Made by a program: the position numbers and the translations under genes
Notes under the pieces: model-generated
Seen by the model: the letters and a program-made list of their open reading frames with translations, nothing else
Database searches by the model: none
What the model was told of the DNA's origin: nothing
From: Alnus glutinosa
Taxonomy: Eukaryota; Streptophyta; Magnoliopsida; Fagales; Betulaceae
NCBI RefSeq assembly: GCF_958979055.1
Contig: NC_084888.1
Span: 379,501 to 443,500, forward strand
Direction: 5' to 3'
DNA length: 64,000 nucleotides
Part shown: positions 59,145-64,000 of the stretch, piece by piece
Numbering within the stretch: the stretch's first letter is position 1
Layout: each line of letters starts with the position of its first letter

Positions 59145-61262
59145 TTGTGATTTTAAGGTTTGGTCCTACCCCAATTCCTTTAATGAGACAGATTTTAAAC
59201 AAACAACAAGGACTTGGTCACAGGAGCTTGATGTTCTGCTCTTGATCGGACAAGTTATAGCTTAAAACGCAAGTTTGGTACTGCCTTCCACCACCTTACA
59301 AAACTGTAAGCATGGCTTGAAAATACCATTTCGAGAAGACATGCAATTTGAATGAACATATGGCATCTGGGCATCTGGCTCTGCCCATGACCAAAATAGC
59401 TAGTTATATCCACCTGATACCAAATTCCAATAAATCCCAGCTGATGAGACTCTTCTATTTTGATATTTATAGTTGCATGGGACGGGAACTTAAAAACCCC
59501 TTTGCCTCTGTCTTTAAATGTTTTTTGGAAGGTTCTTTTATGTTTTTGTTTGAAAAAAATGTTCGAAGGTGACATAAAAGTAAAAACAATTTCAAATATT
59601 TTGTATCTTAAATTGTGTGTTAATATTTTTGTTCTAAAAAGAAAAAGCTTTAACAAAGCTAATGTGCCGTTTCTCTCGTATGGACCTAATGAATAATAGT
59701 ACACTAGTTACACCATACTCCAAAGGCTTAGAAAAGAAAAAGAAAAAGTGAAGGTGAAACCAAAGTGTCAACAGGATTTTTCCTGAAAATTCAATAATTG
59801 ATATTTCAACTACACAAAGCATGTGTACACTGTACTTCTACCCTAAAATTGCTTAACAGTTCACACAATAAAATTAAGATTGGCAAAACAGGTTATCGCA
59901 TCGAGTTCAGGTCAACCCGCCAAATCATCTTTGCCAACCCGAACCCGGTACGATTAGCTAAACAAGTTGACGAGTCAACCCATTTAGCTAATCGTGTCAT
60001 AAACGGATTGTCGGATCATAAACTGTTTGACGGGTCGACCCACTAACCCGTTTATAAACATGTCACTAAACAGGTCAACCTATCAACTCGTTTAGCCTAA
60101 ACCCTAATCCTATAATTTCGTGTCATGATTGTGTCAAAAATTGTCAACGTACCATAAATAAGACTAGGGAGAAATATGCATAAATTACTAAGTAAAACTT
60201 ATTTTTTGTTTTCAAAGTTAGAAAGAAAACTAATCACCATGACTCAAAACAAGCCCAATGATAGTACCACTACAAAATACAGATTGCCACTGTTTCCCAT
60301 TCACATAATTCACAACTAGTAATCAAGTCATGCACATAATGCGTTGAAAACATTTGTTGGTTTCGCTCTGGACTACGATACATTGTAGCATCTTCACAAC
60401 ATTTCTAAAAGTTAATAATGACAAGTGACGCTTTAAGGGGAACATGAAGAAAAAAAAAATCTTTCTACTAACCTATTGTTTCTAACTGCAGCTACCACAG
60501 CTATTAGAATGACCCTATAACCAAAGCCCTAACACAATTGGACATTTTTCTAGAGGCAATATGTGTGTTTGCCTGCGTGTGGTTACCATTACCCTTTGAA
60601 CATCCAAATCGTATTAGCTTCACCAATAAAACAGGTACTAATGCTACTCAGTGATCTTTACACTGATGAATGCATAAATACTAATGCTACTCTAACCTGT
60701 ATGCTGCTTGGAGAAACACCTTCAATCATGTCCTTCTGAGCAGGGATTCTGAGTGCACTGCATGTCCATCTCACCCACTTTCCCACAGAAAATCTTTTAC
60801 TAATGCCATTTCTAGCTTTAGGTGGAACGTTTTTGCAACAGTTCAAGCAGGGAGCTTGTGAAAAATGCACAAACATCAAGTATTCAGCTTTGCACTTCGA
60901 TACTTGAGAGTTATTTCTCTACAATTAATCAAAGAATTATGCCCAGGAGGAACTATTGGTTCCAAGCTGAACACCCATATTTAACAAGTGCTTGCATGTC
61001 TACATGGAAGAGATTCACAAAAAGGATCCCAAAGAAGTAGAGCACAAAACGAAGAAATTCAATTAGTCATTGTGTAAAAGAACATCATAATACAACAGAA
61101 GTCAATTGTTAAGAAAGGAAAAAGGACAATTACATCAAGTCACGCAAATCAATTATAGCATACAATTTATTAATCATCTCAGAAACGCTATAATGATAAA
61201 AGAAAAAACTGCTCAAAGAAGCTGGAGGGTTGTATCAGCCATACATGCCTTAGACTTGTACA
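59145..61262. other. Spacer downstream of CDC45
   Basis: 60 to 200 bases next to the CDC45 stop are its likely 3' UTR. 59885-60130 carries a repetitive GGTCAACCCG / AACCCGTTTA-type segment related in style to the 143-bp repeats at 26 kb. An ORF on the minus strand at 60658-60879 looks exon-like but is not identified. Confidence 0.45.
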
Positions 61263-63044
61263 TCAGAGTTTTTCAGTCAACCTGACCATAAAGGAATTAA
61301 CTGCAGCTGCATCCAAGACTATCCAAGAAGATTCGAACAACTCATGGAAAAATTCTGCTCCAGTCTCCTCGGCTGCATTTCTAAATGCAATTCCAAATGC
61401 ATTTCCTTGAACTGCCCCAAGTCGAGGCTTTCCACAAACTCCTACGATCAATACCTTGTTTGGCTCTTGAGATAAGCAAGCACAGAGCAAAGGCTTCATT
61501 CTTGCTCCCTTCTCTCGCAAGGCATCCATCAGAAAATAACAAAATTTAGTCAACGCCTGGGGGTAACCCAGAAGCTTTGTGTCCACCGAGTCTTCAAGCT
61601 TTACCCACCGGAATTTCCTTCCACTTCTTATACAACCGCTCTTAGTTATTGCTGTGCTTCCTTGTCTAAGAATTGACCTTTGTACCTTGATTGCATTATG
61701 CATTCCAGCTTTCAGCGTATCAAGATTGCTCAAGGACAGTGCATCATAAGCTAAGCCAAACTGCTTGGAAGCACAAGAGCCATTCGATGTCACAAATGAT
61801 TCAAGCAGCGCAGTAACCCCATACACCACATCCGCTGCTGACACCCTTGAGCGATAACCATGTAACCGCAAGAAACTCCTGTAGTAGAAATCAGTAAGCC
61901 CATACTCAGGTAAAAACCGTTCAAACTCATCTTTCATCTTCCGTTTTACTTCAAGGTTCATGTACTGAAACTTCTGCTGGCAATCCACAAGTGCAAATCC
62001 CATCCGGGCTAGAAGAAGCTTGAGTTTTTTCATCCCATTGTCATTCCATGTTTTCAATTTAGTCGCAATATACGAAGAACACAACATTGAATCAAATAAA
62101 TTCCACTCCTGTAAGAGCATTAGCCTCGGTTCATCTTCGTATGCAATTCTAGATGCATTGGGTGCTCGAATCTTTGTCCCGTCTTTGAGAGTCACCGAAG
62201 TTACTGCTTCCAAATTCCCCGAGCTGTTGATGTGCTGTTCAAGCTCCATAACCCCAGCTTGGTACCTCTCATCAGTTAGCCTCTCATGAACAAACTGATC
62301 CGTCAATGAAACGCAAGCCAACCAAAGCAGCTCATTTGTGTTCTTCCTCAAAGAATGCGACAAATCATACATCAAACACCCGGACGGCTTTCCATGGAAA
62401 GTACCCATATGATAATATTCCCTCTTCAATTTCCTGAAAACTTGAACTGGGTCATCCTTATTGTCTTCTGAAACCCTCCTCCGCTTTCTCGACCCGCCCC
62501 CATCCTCCTCTTCCTCACTCTCACTGTCATTCTCATCTTCACTGTCAGACTCCTCATCAACCTCATCATCACTATTCAAATCACTCACATTCGCCAAAGC
62601 CGAAACATCAAAATCGTAAGCCAAATCAGTCTGTTGTTCGTCATCCAGCGTGTAAAGCACAACTACCCTTTCGTTCTGCTCACTCAAATTGTGCAAATGA
62701 ATGGGCCGATGACTATCAACCACAAAAACACGAGCCGCCGGACCTAAATTCAGGACCTTCCTTAAGTCCCTATGGCACCCCCAATTTATCAAAAGAATGG
62801 AAAGGGGCTCATCGGACGAGCACAAACTGGGCCCGGCGTAGTTGTGAATTTCCTGAAACGACGAGACCGGATAGCACGCGTATCGAACGGAATCAGATTC
62901 GAGGACATGGAAAATGATCTTGAGGGCACAGAGTGAGTCCACATCAGAGGTGGACGGGAATACGAGCAGAGGAGAGCAAGACGAAGCGATCGCCGATTCA
63001 CGGAGCTTCGCATAAAACGACTCAACCCTTTGCTCCCTCACCAT
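61263..63044 (-). CDS. CDC45: Replication initiation factor CDC45
   Basis: Intronless gene for 593 residues. CDC45 is the C of the CMG helicase (CDC45-MCM2-7-GINS), loaded at origins in S phase in the nucleus. The protein starts MVREQRVESFYAKLRESA, as in other plant CDC45 proteins; an in-frame GTG four codons upstream is not needed. The N-terminal DHH-like fold shows VFPSTSDVDSLCALK (28-42), LLINWGCHRDL and VFVVDSHRPIHLHN (about 107-119). An acidic linker (about 158-181) and a basic KRRR (187-190) follow. Then come conserved CDC45 motifs such as EYYHMGTFHGKPSGCLMYDLSH and LWLACVSLTDQFVHERL. The C-terminal half contains FYYRSFLRLHGYRSRVSAADVVYGVTALLE and ends in MVRLTEKL. Full length, with no lesion. 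Confidence 0.97.
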   Translation of the reverse strand: MVREQRVESFYAKLRESAIASSCSPLLVFPSTSDVDSLCALKIIFHVLESDSVRYACYPVSSFQEIHNYAGPSLCSSDEPLSILLINWGCHRDLRKVLNLGPAARVFVVDSHRPIHLHNLSEQNERVVVLYTLDDEQQTDLAYDFDVSALANVSDLNSDDEVDEESDSEDENDSESEEEEDGGGSRKRRRVSEDNKDDPVQVFRKLKREYYHMGTFHGKPSGCLMYDLSHSLRKNTNELLWLACVSLTDQFVHERLTDERYQAGVMELEQHINSSGNLEAVTSVTLKDGTKIRAPNASRIAYEDEPRLMLLQEWNLFDSMLCSSYIATKLKTWNDNGMKKLKLLLARMGFALVDCQQKFQYMNLEVKRKMKDEFERFLPEYGLTDFYYRSFLRLHGYRSRVSAADVVYGVTALLESFVTSNGSCASKQFGLAYDALSLSNLDTLKAGMHNAIKVQRSILRQGSTAITKSGCIRSGRKFRWVKLEDSVDTKLLGYPQALTKFCYFLMDALREKGARMKPLLCACLSQEPNKVLIVGVCGKPRLGAVQGNAFGIAFRNAAEETGAEFFHELFESSWIVLDAAAVNSFMVRLTEKL

Positions 63045-63591
63045 AATATCACTCACTGGGGCATGCGGATTTCAACCAAAATGGAATTTTTATTTTTTTA
63101 TTTTTTCTTTTTATGAATGAAACGAAACCCAAAATCAGCCCACGAATTTAAAGGTAAATAGAAGATTTGCGTAAAGAACCACCGGAAATCTACGAAACAA
63201 ACGAATATTTTAATGAAATTACGAGATTTTATACGATTTCGACCAGTGATAAGCTAGGTTAGCAATTGGTTGATCCCAATTATGTGCCAGAAACAAAGAG
63301 AAAGAGAATTCTAGACAGAGAGGAAAAGAATTACAACGAAAGGAAAAGAATTACAAGTGGCGGACAATGAAAAAGGAAATTTGAATTTGAAGTACCTGAG
63401 ATTTGTACGAAACCGAAGGAAAAGTTTGGAGTTCCTCTCGGTTTTCAGCTCCAGACAACCAGATCTGAGTGAGAGAGAGAGAGAGAGAAAGAGAGAGGGA
63501 CTTTTACGTTTTGAAGATTTCAGTTTGAATTCTGTATAAAAGTTCGTAAATTGTAATGCTTCGTGTGAAAAATTTTGAATTTTTTGAACGA
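63045..63591 (-). other. CDC45 5' leader, possibly with an intron
   Basis: On the minus strand a donor-like CTCAG|GTACTTC lies at about 63393-63404 and an acceptor-like CCCCAG at 63056-63061, so an intron in the 5' UTR is possible. A (CT)n tract (GA on the plus strand, 63470-63498) falls in the presumed leader. The splice sites are weak predictions. Confidence 0.35.
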
Positions 63592-63609
63592 GCGCCAAAT
63601 TGTTCGCGC
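63592..63609 (-). promoter_or_regulatory. E2F-type sites upstream of CDC45
   Basis: GCGCCAAA at 63592-63599 is TTTGGCGC on the minus strand, an exact match to the E2F consensus TTTSSCGC. Four bases further, TTCGCGC (63603-63609) is a second, weaker match. Plant replication genes, including CDC45, are known E2F targets expressed at G1/S, so this is the expected control. Binding here is inferred. Confidence 0.7.
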
Positions 63610-64000
63610 TAGATTTGGGATCGCGTGGTTTCAGGAGAAGTAATAAACTATGGACTCCCTCTGCGTGAGCTCTCTCTTGCGGAATGATATGCTACGGTGT
63701 ATTATATCTCAACGGTCAGGATTCTTCCTCCTTCTCTTATCAGGCTTTTGGGATTAACTTCCTCTTTCAGGTGTACTTTAGTCATTATTTTAAATTTAAA
63801 TTTACAAGGTTTTACATTTACCAACCTAAATGATTGCTTCCCATTCATCAACTCAATATTTATTATCAATCAATGATATTTAAAATTATGAATGCCGGTG
63901 GGTAACACTTTATTCTTTTAATTTGAAAACAAAAATTAACAGATTTTGAGAACTCTACGTACTAATTTCAATTGATCGTCTCAATTGCTAAGTGAGTATA
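63610..64000. other. Upstream flank of CDC45, no gene recognised
   Basis: AT-rich sequence running to the window edge. No ORF with a recognisable domain. Confidence 0.5.

Noticed and set aside
59255..59704. 149-codon ORF on the minus strand
   Set aside because: Composition is like AT-rich spacer, the other strand is open too, and no domain or signal peptide is seen.
60658..60879. Exon-like ORF on the minus strand (..KARNGISKRFSVGKWVRWTC..) ending at a GT donor-like site
   Set aside because: The opposite strand is also open, no partner exons or known domain were found, and it sits close behind CDC45. It may be a real exon, but I cannot support a gene.
1..64000. CRISPR arrays, operons, prophage or bacterial features
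   Set aside because: No regularly spaced identical repeats and no prokaryotic gene layout; the spliced genes show plant nuclear DNA.

Overview
This window looks like nuclear DNA of a eudicot plant, probably a woody rosid; I cannot name the species. The reasons are multi-exon plant genes (acyl-ACP thioesterase FATA, a phytosulfokine precursor, a group-S bZIP, CDC45), very AT-rich spacers full of (AT)n and (CT)n microsatellites, and many plant-type mobile elements. Gene density is low: five protein genes are recognised with good confidence, and two more small secreted-protein genes are likely.

Layout. 1-7.2 kb: spacer with hairpin MITEs. 7.2-8.4 kb: an intronless bZIP gene (minus strand) with a hairpin MITE in its upstream region. 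8.4-21 kb: long spacer with two copies of a polyadenylated retroposon family, one weak Cys-rich ORF, a perfect 21-bp hairpin and a Tourist-like MITE. 21.1-21.5 kb: a two-exon phytosulfokine precursor gene (plus). 22-28 kb: spacer with a tRNA-derived SINE, a third retroposon copy, and an LTR-like insert between 143-bp direct repeats. 28.0-32.8 kb: a complete-ended but coding-damaged PIF/Harbinger transposon. 35.4-41.9 kb: a seven-exon FATA gene (plus). 44.3-48.7 kb: two related small secreted Gly/Pro-rich protein genes (plus). 52.0-56.5 kb: a RING-finger E3 ligase gene (minus, four coding exons). 58.0-58.3 kb: a damaged Cys-rich secreted-peptide gene (plus). 58.6-59.1 kb: a Mutator-like foldback element. 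61.3-63.0 kb: intronless CDC45 (minus) with an E2F-type site upstream.

The genes do not form a pathway. FATA acts in plastid fatty-acid synthesis, CDC45 in replication, PSK in peptide signalling, bZIP in transcription and RING in ubiquitination; they are simply neighbours. I did not find a convincing new multi-gene system. The most novel items are the tandem secreted-protein pair with shared promoter sequence, the perfect 21-bp hairpin at 15.46 kb, a 45/46-bp-matched hairpin at 49.7 kb, several hairpin MITEs with exact 9-bp target duplications, and the 143-bp repeats around the 1.24-kb insert. All similarity statements come from reading the sequence and recalling families; no search was run.
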